From: Przewalskia tangutica
Taxonomy: Eukaryota > Streptophyta > Magnoliopsida > Solanales > Solanaceae
NCBI GenBank assembly: GCA_029844215.1
Contig: CM056729.1
Location: 7,998,001-8,062,000 of the forward strand
Length of the DNA stretch: 64,000 nucleotides
Reading direction: 5' to 3'
Shown here in pieces: positions 11,719 to 23,099 of this stretch. The position numbers were made by a program, and so were the translations under genes. The first letter of the stretch is position 1. Each line of letters begins with the position of its first letter. Under the pieces are notes generated by a model, which saw nothing but the letters and a program-made list of their open reading frames with translations, was not told the origin of the DNA and made no database searches.

Positions 11719-13110
11719 TTGTCCAACACACAAACATCTTCTCAAAATCAAAATACAACAAACACTGAAACGCAGAATGTTCAACTCCGTAGGACCACTA
11801 GGACTCATCGTGCACCTGAAAGACTTAATCTCCTTGTTGAAACACATAATAAGATAGATATTCCTGATGATGATGAGCCTGCTACCTACAGCGAAGCAAT
11901 GCTAGACATTGATTCACAGAGATGTCAAGAAGCCATGAAATTCGAAATGGAGTCTATGTACATAAACCAAGTATGGAACTTGGTTGACTTGCCAACAGGG
12001 GTTAGACCCATAGGATGCAAATGGGTCTTCAAGAAGAAGATTGATGCATATGGCAAAATACAGACTTATAAAGCAAGATTGGTGGCTAAAGGTTATAATC
12101 AACGGTCTGGGGTCGATTATGATGAAAACTTTTCGCATGTTGCCAAGATTAAGTCCATTCGGATTTTTCTTGCAATAACTGCATAGTATGATTATGATAT
12201 TTGGCAAATGAATGTTAAAACTATCTTCCTCAATGGTAATCTAATTGAGGAGGTGTATATGATACAACCAGAGGGTTTTACATCCAAGACTCAACCCAAA
12301 GCAGTATGCAAACTACAAAAGTTCATTTATGGACTTAAGCAAGCCTCAAGGAGTTGGAACATTTGTTTTGACAAAGCAGTCAAATCGTTTGACTTTGTTA
12401 GAAGCAAGGAAGATCCGGGCGTTTATAGTAAACGCACAAATAAGAACATTGTCTTCATTGTTATATATGTAGATGACATATTGATAATGGGAGACATTAA
12501 GGCTCTCATGCAATCAGTCAAAGAATGGTTATCCAGAACCTTCATGATGAAGGACTTGAGTGAAGCCTGCTACATTCTTGGAATTAGAATCTACAGAGAT
12601 AGACCTAATAGATTGTTGGGGTTGTCACAGTCCGTATACATAGACAAAGTGCTAAAATGTTTCTCTATGGAAAATTCCAAGAAAGGGAATCTTCTTATGG
12701 GTCAAGGCATCAGGTTGTCAAGGAAGGATTGTCCTTCCACAGTTGCAGAACTTGAACGCATGAAGAGAATCTCATATGCTTCAGCTATAGGATCAATCAT
12801 GTATGTCATGACTTGTACAAGGCCAGATGTGGCCTATGCACTTAGCATGACTTGTGAATTCCAGCAGAATTCTGGGGAGGAACACTGGAAAGCAGTCAAG
12901 AGTATTCTTAAGTATCTTAGACGAACTAAAGAATACTTCTTAGTCTATGGAGGACAAGAAGAGCTAGTAGCTACTAGGTACACTGATGCTAGCTTCCAGA
13001 CAGATCTTGATGACTTCAAATCTCAGTCTGGTTATGCCTTCATTTTAAATGGTGGAGTAGTTAGTTGGAAGAGTTCCAAGCAAGCTACAACTATCGACAA
13101 ACGTGTTTAG
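11719..13110 (+). pseudogene. Reverse transcriptase of the copia element
   Basis: The RT begins with the copia block KWVFKKKIDAYGKIQTYKAR near 12,020. It is cut by an in-frame stop at 12,184-12,186 and resumes at 12,208. Conserved blocks MIQPEGF and FIYGLKQASRSWN are followed by the active-site YVDD at 12,466-12,477. It would copy element RNA to cDNA. Downstream the frame passes into the RNase H connection (GSIMYVMTCTRPDVAYALS) and stops at 13,108-13,110. Confidence 0.85.
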
Positions 13111-13443
13111 TACATTGGATCGGAAGGCGTAAAGAAGTTTGCGATATCCGAGTTCTTAAAAGAATTAGGGGTTGTTCCAAGTGTCAGTTGTCCAATAACG
13201 ATTTATTGTGACAACACTGGTGCGATTGCTCAAGATAAGGAACCAAGATCAACGAATAGAAACAAGCATGTACCAAGGAAATACCACATACTCAGGGAGA
13301 TAGTGGAGACAGAAGAAATAAAGATAAACTACATTCCCATCGATAATAATCTAGCAGACCCATTTACTAAACCATTAAGCTTAGTCAAGCATAATGGTCA
13401 TTTCAAAAACATGGGCATTAGATACATTGGTGATTGGCTCTAG
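12950..13443 (+). pseudogene. RNase H domain of the copia element
   Basis: Starts with YTDASFQTDLDD (first catalytic Asp) and SGYAFILNGGVVSWKSSKQ. A TAG replaces a codon in the usual A-E-Y motif at 13,108, and the rest (ITIYCDNTGAIAQ, then HILREIVE and ADPFTKPL) reads in frame to the terminator at 13,441-13,443. Apart from that stop the domain is well preserved. Confidence 0.8.
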
Positions 13444-13445
13444 GC

Positions 13446-13457
13446 CAAGTGGGAGAT
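13446..13457 (+). other. Polypurine tract
   Basis: CAAGTGGGAGAT lies directly before the 3' LTR start TGAAAGTATATATG, as expected for plus-strand priming. Confidence 0.75.
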
Positions 13458-14981
13458 TGAAAGTATATATGTCCTAGAAACAATCATTTTAGGAGCAAAT
13501 GTACTTGAATACATTCATATTATTAATAAGATTAATATATACTTGACATTTGCAATTATTAAATTATTATTTGATTTTTTATATTATTCATTAATGTGCA
13601 TCCCTTGAACTTATATTGTCATTAATAGTGTGAGATATTAATGATAGAGTGCAGTTCTTAAAATAGCCTAGACTAATGATCATTGAGAATGAGATATCAA
13701 TGATATGTTATAAGTCGACATGTGATCTGCATCACATTCTTGGAGAATGTAGTATATCTCACTTACTGCTAGCAATAGTTGCTAGTGATGGACACATGAA
13801 TACTCTTAGAGGAGTATTGGCATACCCTGCTGATAAACTATTTGTTATACATGTCTAGAGTATTATCGACGCGAGATAGAGGTCCTTAGACTTGAGGTCA
13901 ATATCACCTTGTTTACGGAGCAATGCACTTTGATCCTGTCCTAAGATCAAATGCCTTATAGGTTGAGACACGACTTGTATTGGGTGCATTACGAAGTAGA
14001 TTGAAGGTGGTAGTTGAGCCAAGAATAGGATTCATTCCTCGATTGGAATTTCGAGAACACTCAGCTTCTCAGAGATGTTAGGTCGACCAAGTCATCACAA
14101 CGCAAAGAGACATATCTAGGATATGGTCTAGTTGTCGACTAATATAGATGAGATAAAGTGATCAAGCCATTTGGATAGACACTTGGCAAATCTTAAGCTT
14201 GATCGAGTGTGTCGCGAATGAAATGAATTTATCATCTCACATAGAGGTCTGTTTACTTGAGTCTTGTAAACGTATTTCACATATTGGGTCCGTCACCGGC
14301 GCCGTCTAGGAGTTCCGTGTGAACCTGTATTTGATCAAGTGCCGATATGTGAAGGCCTAAAGGGTCACACTAAGTCGATTGTCTTTTCGGTCTAAGAGTA
14401 TATTGAGAGAATGTAAAATATCGGATTTAGAATCAAGATATTTTATTTAATAATAAATTATGGGATAATTTTCATTTAATGAAAATTATTTAATTAAGTC
14501 AAAATTTAATTAGAACTAAAACGTGCAGAAAATAAATAGAGGCGACAACAAACAATGGCCCATTCGTCGACCCATCGCATTTGGATTTAGGTCGTTCAAG
14601 GCCGATCCAAATCTGATTTGGTTTAGGGTTTCCTCCACTATATATTTGGCACTTAACCCATAATTTCAGGTTGCTCTCACTTTTCACTTTCTGAACTCAG
14701 AGTTCAGGAAATAAAATTATCTCAAACCTCTGCCAAGATTTCCTAGCTTTCTTGGGCAAAGGAATATACTGAAGCAAGGCTTGCATCCGAATTGACAATC
14801 GCGTGCGCTCCCTTTAGTAAAGACTAACAAAGCTTAAACTGTAAGTTTTCTTCCTGTCTTTGCAGATTATAATTATCGCATAATTATACCAAAAACGTTT
14901 GTTGGAGCAAGTAAGTTTACTCAAAATTTTAAACTTCCGCTGTATCTTACTTGTATGTTTTACACCAAACAAATTCCTTCA
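13458..14981 (+). repeat. 3' LTR of the copia element
   Basis: This 1,524-base LTR starts TGAAAGTATATATG and ends ...AAATTCCTTCA. Its last ~480 bases are duplicated at 6,857-7,338. A TATATATTTGG promoter-like stretch near 14,640 precedes the segment conserved in both LTRs, so the transcript start probably lies just downstream of it. Confidence 0.85.
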
Positions 14982-15302
14982 TATTAGTCTCACATCGATT
15001 ACCTGATGAGAATTAGTCTCTCTATATATTCTTAAACAATTATATGAGATAGCTTTTGGTATTAAGAAACACTATATTTCAATAAAGTATATGTCTCATG
15101 GCAGAATTAATGAAATTGGTTGTCTTAATATGCTCAAAGGATTAAGTTGTGCCGACTTTAAAAAAAAAATCAAAACAAATCTCTTCTACTTTAAAATATG
15201 ATAAAATGGGTGACTATTGCAATTTGGACAAAGCTGTTTGGGTATACTTTCCAAAATGGAAAGTTCATGGTGTCCCCTTGAGAACTCTTTTGTACCTACT
15301 AA
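14982..15302. other. Non-coding flank, possible LTR fragment
   Basis: Begins with an AGTCTCACATCGATT block typical of the start of some plant LTRs, but no partner or end was found. No gene is visible. The last eight bases (CCTACTAA, 15,295-15,302) are the target duplication of the hAT element. Confidence 0.4.
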
Positions 15303-15647
15303 CAGTGACGGAGGTACTGTAATCAGGGTCGCTGTGTTGTCAATAGCTGCGTTTTGAGTTTACACATGGACTCTAGACGATTTTTTTGTAAATATAAGAA
15401 TATTTATTATTTGCATGACTTTCTGGAGAATAATAAGAAGAGACGGTTGTAGCTTTTAGAGACTATCCTCTGCAGCTTATATATTGTTTTAATACAACTA
15501 GTCTGATTGTTTGCTACATTGGTCTCTTGATAACATTTGTAATTATATTTTTTTTTGCTTCGTACATTGCCTCGCAATTTTGCTACGTAAAAAATCATTA
15601 CTTCATATATTTGCACCATCAGATTTTATTGTCTGTATCTGTCACTG
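15303..15647. mobile_element. Non-autonomous hAT element, 345 bases, with TSD
   Basis: Terminal inverted repeats CAGTGACGGAGGTAC (left) and CAGTGACAGATACAG (right, reversed) are flanked by a perfect 8-base duplication CCTACTAA (15,295-15,302 and 15,648-15,655). These are the hallmarks of the hAT superfamily. The interior from about 15,366 is closely related to 51,585-51,815, which sits in a second hAT copy that still encodes part of the transposase. This copy is internally deleted and could move only with transposase supplied in trans. Confidence 0.85.
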
Positions 15648-15655
15648 CCTACTAA

Positions 15656-16319
15656 TGTTGACAACAATATCTAAGCATAGTTCTCGTCAAAGTATGTGGT
15701 AGGATGGTCGAGAATTTCTTCATCCGTAACTAACAATTTTAGATTTCAATCCTGAAAATGAAAAAATTATTGATAGGGATCAGTTTTACCCTTAATGAGC
15801 CAACCTGAATCAAATTCGAATTAGTCTGTGTATGGACGACTTTGGATACGAAATGGTTAAGGTTCAATCGTAAAAGAATATCTAAGCATATAATCTCCGT
15901 GATAGTATATGGTCAGACTATTAAGATTTTGCATTCGTAACTATTTGTTTCGGGGTCAACTTGAAAAGAAACTTTTTAATAACGAACGACTTTACCTTTA
16001 ATACGTCAATCTGACTCCAATCTGAATTAATCGAACTCGGAATGACTTAAAGTATTCAACAAAAAATTAATATCTACGACATATTTCATTTGATCAAAAG
16101 AGAAATATTAAGTCAAAAGTGCAACTAAGAGTCGTCTAAAAGTTGAACAATTAAACATTAAAGTGGATAAAGTCTCATGGCAGAATTAATAAAATATTTT
16201 TAAATATTTAAAAGAAACAGTTCTGTGACTTTATTATTATAGTAGATAAAATTTGTTATTTTAATATGATAAAAAATAATTTGATAACTTTATAGTGAAT
16301 TAAGTTAGTTATATTTTTT
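15656..16319. other. Non-coding spacer with degenerate duplication
   Basis: Two diverged copies of roughly 190 bases (near 15,670-15,860 and 15,880-16,050) share ATATCTAAGCATA, a CATTCGTAACTA-like block and a TTTTACC(C/T)TTAAT-like block. The remainder is AT-rich. No gene is visible. Confidence 0.4.
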
Positions 16320-16639
16320 GGCAATTAACTGTCACATTTTATTAATCACCAAAGCAACTCATTACAAAACCAGAGCAAGACATGCACCCATTCTGCTCAT
16401 CTAAAATAAACAAAACACCTAAGTTACACTTCTAACTAAGAACCAAAGAGACTATAGCTCACAAACATACTCAAATAGCCTTCTAGTCCCCCTTACTCTG
16501 ATACACACCAATGTTTGTTTTATGTGAACCAACTCTTCCCTTCTTGTACATTTGTTGTTGAAAACTCTATCATTCCTCTCACCCCATACTTGATAGATCA
16601 TTGCTGCAAAAGCTGTTTTATTCGTTTTTGTTACCATTA

Positions 16640-16836
16640 TTTTCATATTGCTTTAAATTTCTTATCCGGGTTTGACTGTTTCTCTTGTTTTGCTTGTACT
16701 TATGCTTTGTCTTGAGCAAAGAGTCTTTCGGAAACATCCGCTCTATCTACCAATGTAGAAGTAAGGTTTGCGTACACTACCATCCCCAGACCCACGTTGT
16801 GGAATTTCACTGGGTATGTTGTTGTTGTTGATGTAG
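16640..16836 (+). mobile_element. TS-type SINE, 3' part
   Basis: The sequence from AGTCTTTCGGAAACA (near 16,720) through GGTAAGG-like, TGCGTACACTACCATCCCCAGACCC and a CACTGGGTATG end followed by (TTG)n is the 3' signature I recognise as the TS SINE family of Solanaceae. It interrupts the LINE coding sequence between the zf-RVT domain and the AAMIYQVW block. The 5' end and duplication are not clear. Confidence 0.7.
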
Positions 16837-17254
16837 CACACCCTTAGGAGCTCTAGTCCTGCTAGCCTTCAGCACCCATCTCCACTCTTGTTCCCATACC
16901 AAGATAGTCCTTTTCCATTGAATCCATTGTAATACACTCCTCCAAACACCATTAGAGTATATACATTCAAACAATAAGTGTAATAAGGTTTCAGTGTGGT
17001 CACCACACCGAGCACAAAGTCCATTGATAGTCATGCCCCATTGGAGTAGAATATCTTTAGTTCTCAACTTTCCCAGTAGACTCAGCCAAAGTATAAAGGT
17101 GTGTTTAGGGCAGTCTGCGTTATGACAAACCAATTCTCTCCAAGGTACATTAGTAAACTCACCTCTCAGTTGTCTTTAGGCTGCACTGATCTGGAACTTG
17201 TTCCCCTTGAGCACTTTAGCTTGTACATCCAGAGTTTGCCAGTCATGTTGAAAT

Positions 17255-17347
17255 GCAAGGTAAAACTGCATACGATAGACCCTTGTGGTACGATCTTTCC
17301 CCGAATCTCGCGCATAGCAGGAGCTTAATGCACCGAGTTTCCCTTTT
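17255..17347 (+). mobile_element. Au-type SINE, 3' part
   Basis: The tract CGATAGACCCTTGTGG, then CGCGCATAGCAGGAGCTTA and GCACCGAGTTTCCCTTTT, matches the 3' half of Au SINEs as I know them, with several substitutions. It sits within the LINE, in the opposite orientation. The 5' half is missing or unrecognisable. Confidence 0.7.
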
Positions 17348-17474
17348 ATCCATGAGGCTTGTTTTGGAACCTCCATAGTTAGCCAATAATTCTGTTTTAT
17401 ATAGTAAGAACTAAGAATGCACTCATGTAATTCACAACTTTTCCTTCTGCTGACTGAGAGCCCATAAGAGAATT

Positions 17475-17625
17475 AATTTAGTTATTATTGTTAAAGAGTC
17501 TCACATCAGATATGTAATGGGAACATGGACTCCTTATATGAACTTGTACAATCTTCACTCTACAAGCTAACTTTTGGGGTTGAGTTAGGCCCAAGATCCA
17601 TTCTTTATATGGTTAGTGCCTCGTC
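17475..17625 (+). repeat. Possible LTR fragment
   Basis: TGTTAAAGAGTCTCACATCAG followed by GGGTTGAGTTAGGCCCAAG resembles the start of a plant LTR. No partner copy is present in the window and no internal boundary could be fixed. Confidence 0.35.
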
Positions 17626-17639
17626 AATCTAATGTAAAC

Positions 17640-18429
17640 ATAATCAGGTCTATGTGGGTTTTCTGTCATAAAAAGAATTTTGATGGCTCCTTTGCGAGAT
17701 ACAAAACTCGTCTTGTTGGTGATGGCAGATCTCAATAGATTGGCGTGGATTGTGGTGAAACATTCAGTCTGATAGTTAAGCCAGCAACTACGCACTGTCA
17801 AAATCATGGTTCATTCATCAGTTGGATGTCAAAAATGCATTCTTACATGGTCATTTACAGGAGACAGTTTGCATGCACCAACCTTTGGTTTCTGAGATCC
17901 TACACATTCGGATTATGTTTGTCTGTTGAAAAAATCTTTATATGGTTTGAAACAGGCTCTCCGAACGTAGTATAATAGGTTTGCAGGTTTTGTATCTATA
18001 TTGGGTTTCTCACACAGCAAGTCCGATCAATCCTTGTTTATTTATAAGAAGGGACGTGACATGACATACATACTTCATATGTAGATGATATCATTGTCAC
18101 ATCATCATCTGTATCACTCCGCTAGTCTATTATGTCCCTCCTTACAGCGAAATTTGCAATGAAGGATTTGAGTCCCTTAAATTATTTTTTGGGAATTGTT
18201 GTAACTCAATATGTCGATGGTCTGTTTCTCAGTCAAAAGAAATATGCCGAGGAGATCATTGAAAAAGCTGGGATGTCCTCCTGCAAACCGTCACATACGT
18301 CAGTTGATACTAAAGTAAAATTGAGTACCTCTTACCAGTACTTCATACAGTGATCCAACACATTACCGCAGCTTAGCTGGGGCATTACAGTATCTTACCT
18401 TCACGAGACTGGATATCTCATATGTAGTT
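17640..18429 (+). pseudogene. Ty1/copia reverse transcriptase fragment (first half)
   Basis: A degraded copia RT read in several frames. It has ARYKTRLV near 17,695, VDCGETFSLIVKPAT near 17,745, HQLDVKNAFLHGH near 17,815, YVDD at 18,078-18,089 and AMKDLSPLNYFLGIVV near 18,160, then RLDISYVV at 18,429. The reading is cut exactly at the Ogre insertion and resumes in frame at 32,276 (QQVCLHMHDPNEEH). Multiple stops and a deletion show it was already dead or decayed after the insertion. Confidence 0.8.
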
Positions 18430-21400
18430 TGTCGCGCCCTTTTCCGACCGCGACATAAAAATAAGAACTCCTGCTTAAAAGTGCAATGTTAGAAAATAAA
18501 GTGCTAAATGTTAAAAGTGCAAACAAATATTAAAGTGCTAGAAATGCAAAAGTGCTAAGGGTTCGCGGAGTCGCCACCTAATTAAATTGGGTGAATTAGG
18601 GCACCTAAATGTTAACTAGTTTAAAGTAAACATTAACTCCATTTAATGGTCTGCTAAATTTAATGAGATTCTGGGTAAGGGTTCTTTATTATCCTAAAGG
18701 GAAGGGGTTAGGCACCCTAAAGGATCCGCTAACTTGCGGTTGTCCGTTCAAACCTAGGGTTGATTATTATTGCTAAGAATGCGTGTTTTGAAAAATATAA
18801 AGGATGCTTCAAAAAAATATTTTATAAAAAGGAGGCATGTTGATAAAAGTTTGTAAGACTAATACTATAAAAATAAAGTTTTAAAGTAGGCATTTATATT
18901 GTTTACAGATATATGCAATGTTGATTTATGATCAAAGATATGCCTTTAAAATCAAATATATATGGTGTAGTGCAAAAGGTGATTATTTTATAATTTTATG
19001 ATAAGGTCGTTTCAACATAAAAAAATTATATTATGCTAATAAAAGAACTTATGAGGAAACCAATTTATTTTATCACGAATTTTATAAGAAGTAATACATT
19101 AGCTACGAATTAAATTGTTTAGTAAAGTTTAGACATGCATGATAAGCCCTTGAAATAAGTAAATTTAAAAGTGCATTTCTGATTTTAAACTACCCGCCCA
19201 ATTTATTTATTCCAAGACTAATTATTCTGTGTCTCCTATTAATTACAAAGTTAGCTAATTAAATTTCAACAACTAAACAAACAAAATATATATAAGACGT
19301 AAGAGATAAAGAGGCCAAAAGGATGCTTTTAGGGGGTGACAATGCGTCGTCCCCCTTTTGTTTGGGAATGAGGCGGAATGCGGTGGACACAGATCACGGA
19401 TACTCATTTGTTGTGGCTTGTGATGAGTCTTGTCTTGAGACTCTTCGTTTCGCTCGGTGTATTTCAAAAAAAAAAAAAGGAAATGATTAATATATATTTC
19501 AACCTTACCAACAAATAAATAGACAAATATAGAATACAAAATAATGGATGATCCTACACGTCTAGTATATCTTGTGTGTTAGATACACAAACCGCATGTA
19601 TTGAATATGCATACAAGCCTTTATACAAAGCTAACGAATGAGGATAACAAAAGGGATATCATGTTGATATATATTAGATGTTATCGATTATCGTGGATTG
19701 GGAATAATAAGAAAGATGTCGAGGACCAATTTTAGCTATGCCGGACTAGATGGGAGTCTCTAAACCGCTTCTTGATGAACGCCAAGCACAACCTCTACCA
19801 GTGGACCACAACTCCTGAAGGATTCTAATATTGCGTGAGTCCAAATGCACAGAAACACAGACAATATAAGCATTTTTTTTTCTTCGTTCAATCTATATGC
19901 AAACATGTAACAACTTCATGATTTTATTATTCAAGCCAGCATATTGAATTCAGTTTTCTTACTACGAACGTCATTAACACATGTAAATTGACACACAAAA
20001 TTGATCTCTGCTTACATTCTTACTTAAACATGTGTCAATACTAAGTGAAGGAGTCCATATGCTAACATATAGACAAATGTATAACTAGCCTAAATCCATA
20101 CACAAATGACAAAAATGCAAGATTAGGTAATTATCACGGCGAAATCTCAGCTACGCGGGGACATAGGATTCACATTAGACATATGTAACCCTTCTCAACT
20201 CTATATGAAGCATGATGACATTTCAAACTAAGCATGACAGAGTTGGTTAAAGCATATCAGTTATCTTGTGTATTTAAATGCACACATAGAGGGAACTCAA
20301 AAGAGTTAACATTCTGGCAGGGAGTATGTTAATGCATTAACCAAAAGAATATGTGAATGATCCATTTGATATGCAGTAGCATGGTTCAAGTAAATCAGTC
20401 CACAAGACCACGTTTGGGATATATCATACAGAAAATCTAAGGAAGCTCTTGAACAAATAGAATTCAATTTATATTGTTTCTAATCCACGTATGGAGTCAG
20501 TTTGTGTCCACTTAAATCTATGTGAGACAACTAAATATCTTATCAATATTCAACAAAGACTAAGATAGTGAAGATATCACGACCCAAGTAGTATCTATAA
20601 AATGACATTTGCGTAAAACAACTTGCCATTATTTTTACTCTATAGAACTTATGCAAATATATCAATCATACAATTTTGGGCCCAAATCAACACATACCGC
20701 AAATAGAACATGTCTTGGACCTAGTAGAGACATCTAAGCTTACGATCTAATTCACGATTAATATTTAACTACAAGCTTATCGAGATTAGAGTTGTATTAC
20801 ACTAACAATTATACCAAGCGACACATGATAATCTTGCCACACGAATAGCAAATTCCGACATTACGCAACTCTTAAACTATTTTAAATAATGAAGCAAACC
20901 AAAACACCAATATTGAGCATACGAGTCCCAAACCAAACAAACATCTAATAATGTCAATTTTATTAATACATAATTAACCAAACGAAATGTACAGGAAGAC
21001 ACAGAATACAAAATAAACTAGAATCGAGAGTAAGTTGAGCGCAAGCCATAAAACATGGAGATAAACTAGAATAGGGAGGAAGTTTGAGTTTTACCTTCTC
21101 CGCAGCGAATAGGCAGCGTATCAAGTCGTCGACCCACTGGAGGCTTGCTAATGCGATTAAAAGGGAAACAAAGCTTGGATAATTTTGATAGTATTGTGCG
21201 GAATATAAAGAGTTTTTTTTTTTTTAGAGTTTTTGTTCTTGCTGCTTGACTGCTGTTTTCCTGGATTGATTTTTCTTTTGATTGCGGATGAAGAGTGACG
21301 TATTTAGGAGCTTTCTCCCTTCCGGATGATCACGATATCTGAGGTTTTCCCGATTGTCACGATTCTTGTTCTTGTTGTTTTTCCGATTCTCGCTGGTTGC

Positions 21401-22693
21401 ATGCACTGATTTTTGCCCTCCAAGCTCTATCTTTTTGCTTGCGTAAATCAGCCTATATGTAGTCACGATTATGAGTCTCAAATTTGGTAAGATTGGGATC
21501 CCTTTTGAGACTGATATTAATGCCCTCTTTAATACTGATTTCAGACCATTTTTAAGGTTGATTCGGTACCGGTTTTGGTGCTGATTTATGACGAATTCGA
21601 TTATGGTAAAGATTTCAAATTTTGGTTTTGGTGACTTGATTGTAAGGGGATGTTTATGGCAAGTTTTGATTTGGGATGAGTGATGAGGGATTCGGTTATG
21701 GTAAGAAACACGTTGGGTCTGTGGGTGAAAGCCCGGATTCTCGGTAGAACCGGAGAAAGTCTTGGGTGCCCTTAGCGTGGGGTGCGAGTGAGGAGGTCGG
21801 CGAATGGCGGCTTAGGGTTTCGTTAGGTTCGATCGATAGGGAAGGTGAAGAGGTGATGTCTTTTGTGGGCTTCGATTTGTGGGAGGATGAAATAAAAGTG
21901 GGTATTGTGAAATTTCTTGGTATAGGGAAAAGGTAAGGCTCATGGTTGGGCCTTGTAAGGATAAAGAAAGGTGAGGTAGTGGGCGGGCGACGGGTTTGGG
22001 CGGAGATGGGTGATTAACTAGGTATTAGATTAGTATTAAATTAGTTAAGGTATTAATTAGTGTTAGTTTTAGGTGTTATTTAATTAATTAGTAGTAAATT
22101 AAATCAATAAATTGTGCTTAGATTGTGTAGGTGCTTTATTAAAATTATTATTTATAAATGCGCGTCTATTTAATTAGTGCTTAATGCTCTAGAATGCGGC
22201 GCTATTAAAATCTTATTATTGCATTATTGTGACGTTAAATTAAATTAAAGTTGAGTTTAGATTAAAATACTTAAATGCTAAATGCAAGTATGATATTTAA
22301 GAATTGTTTAAAACTTTATAAATGCGACGCTATTAAAATGCATGTATTAGATTAAGATTGATTTTAAGTTATAAATGACTATGACATTCTCTTGCGTATT
22401 AATAAATGCGGTTATGCTACTTGACACGACGTCATTGCTAAATTATTTATTTTATGTATTTATTAATTATTTAAGAATTACGACAAAGCTTAAAGTTAAT
22501 AGGTGCGGGCGCGGGACTCTAAATGCTTAAAACTCTACGTAAGACGCGATGTCGTTATTAAATTAATTATTTATGCCTGTATTTAATGTTTTATTCGCTG
22601 CATTTTATTATAAAAATCCTAAAAATTATTTTACAAAATTAGTGTAATTTTATAGTTAATGGCTGGACGGGAGGGTCAAAATGGGTGTCAGCA
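18430..22693 (-). repeat. 3' LTR of the Ogre-type element
   Basis: A 4,264-base LTR nearly identical to 27,935-32,270 over long AT-rich stretches. For example, about 260 bases near 19,880-20,140 differ at a single site. Differences occur in clusters at GC-rich spots. It contains (T)n and AT-rich blocks but no gene. Short ORFs near 19,273 and 21,224 recur in the other LTR and are not supported as proteins. Confidence 0.9.
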
Positions 22694-22799
22694 TGTCCTC
22701 TTTGTATGGAGATGATGGAAGAATCTTCGGACAAAGACGTTGACTCATAGCCAATTTTGTCTCGATCTTCGCACTGAGAGTGCAGGCGGTAGATAAATC

Positions 22800-23030
22800 G
22801 GTGCAATGAGTTATGGTCTACAACACTACGGCGGACGCGCTAACGCGCTCAAAGTCCCGGTGTCGAGTTATGGCGACACCGGGCTACCATGGTCAAAACA
22901 CCAGGGGCTAATGCGGGCTTTAAAGATGTCGATGTCGAGTTATGGCGACATCGAGTTACCGTGGTCTAAACACGGCGGGCTAACGGACTCAAAATTTGTC
23001 GATGTCGAGTTATGGTGACCTTTGGGCTAT
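22800..23030. repeat. ~70-base tandem repeats, Ogre 3' region
   Basis: Three copies of a unit starting GATGTCGAGTTATGGCGAC-like near 22,860, 22,930 and 23,000, with a partial copy at 22,806. They lie in the non-coding zone next to the 3' LTR, a place where Ogre elements are known to carry tandem repeats. Confidence 0.7.
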
Positions 23031-23099
23031 AAAAGTAAAAGAATATAACCGCTTGAACACAGGGTGTCTTCGCTATGGCTTGTGGTCTTTGGGTTCTAT

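Larger units (their letters stand above)
6857..14981 (+). mobile_element. Ty1/copia retrotransposon, all domains, inactivated
   Basis: A long copia element on the plus strand. In order it has a truncated 5' LTR, an initiator Met tRNA primer-binding site, a leader of nearly 2 kb, gag, protease, integrase, reverse transcriptase, RNase H, a purine tract and a 1,524-base 3' LTR. Domain order (integrase before RT) identifies Ty1/copia. The reading frame is broken at about five places (near 9,625, 10,231, 11,288, 11,709 and 12,186) and again at 13,110. The 5' LTR lacks roughly its first 1 kb, so no target-site duplication can be checked. At about 8.1 kb, with nearly intact coding content, it is moderately young but dead. 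Confidence 0.85.
16325..17400 (-). mobile_element. 3' end of an L1-like LINE (non-LTR retrotransposon)
   Basis: On the minus strand, pieces of the plant LINE ORF2 C-terminus are readable. There is a post-RT segment (EVPKQASWI near 17,350) and a zinc-binding RT-associated domain (zf-RVT) at 16,807-17,133 with TLLHLLFECIYSNGVWRSVL and CARCGDHTETLLHLLFEC. The terminal block AAMIYQVWGERNDRVFNNK lies near 16,590. It is 5'-truncated and lacks the RT core. Two SINEs sit inside it in the opposite orientation. The 3' untranslated part runs to about 16,325 in an AT-rich end. Confidence 0.7.

Noticed and set aside
19273..19539. 88-codon minus-strand ORF in the Ogre LTR
   Set aside because: The matching ORF in the other LTR is shifted by indels and has a different frame, so it is not conserved as protein.
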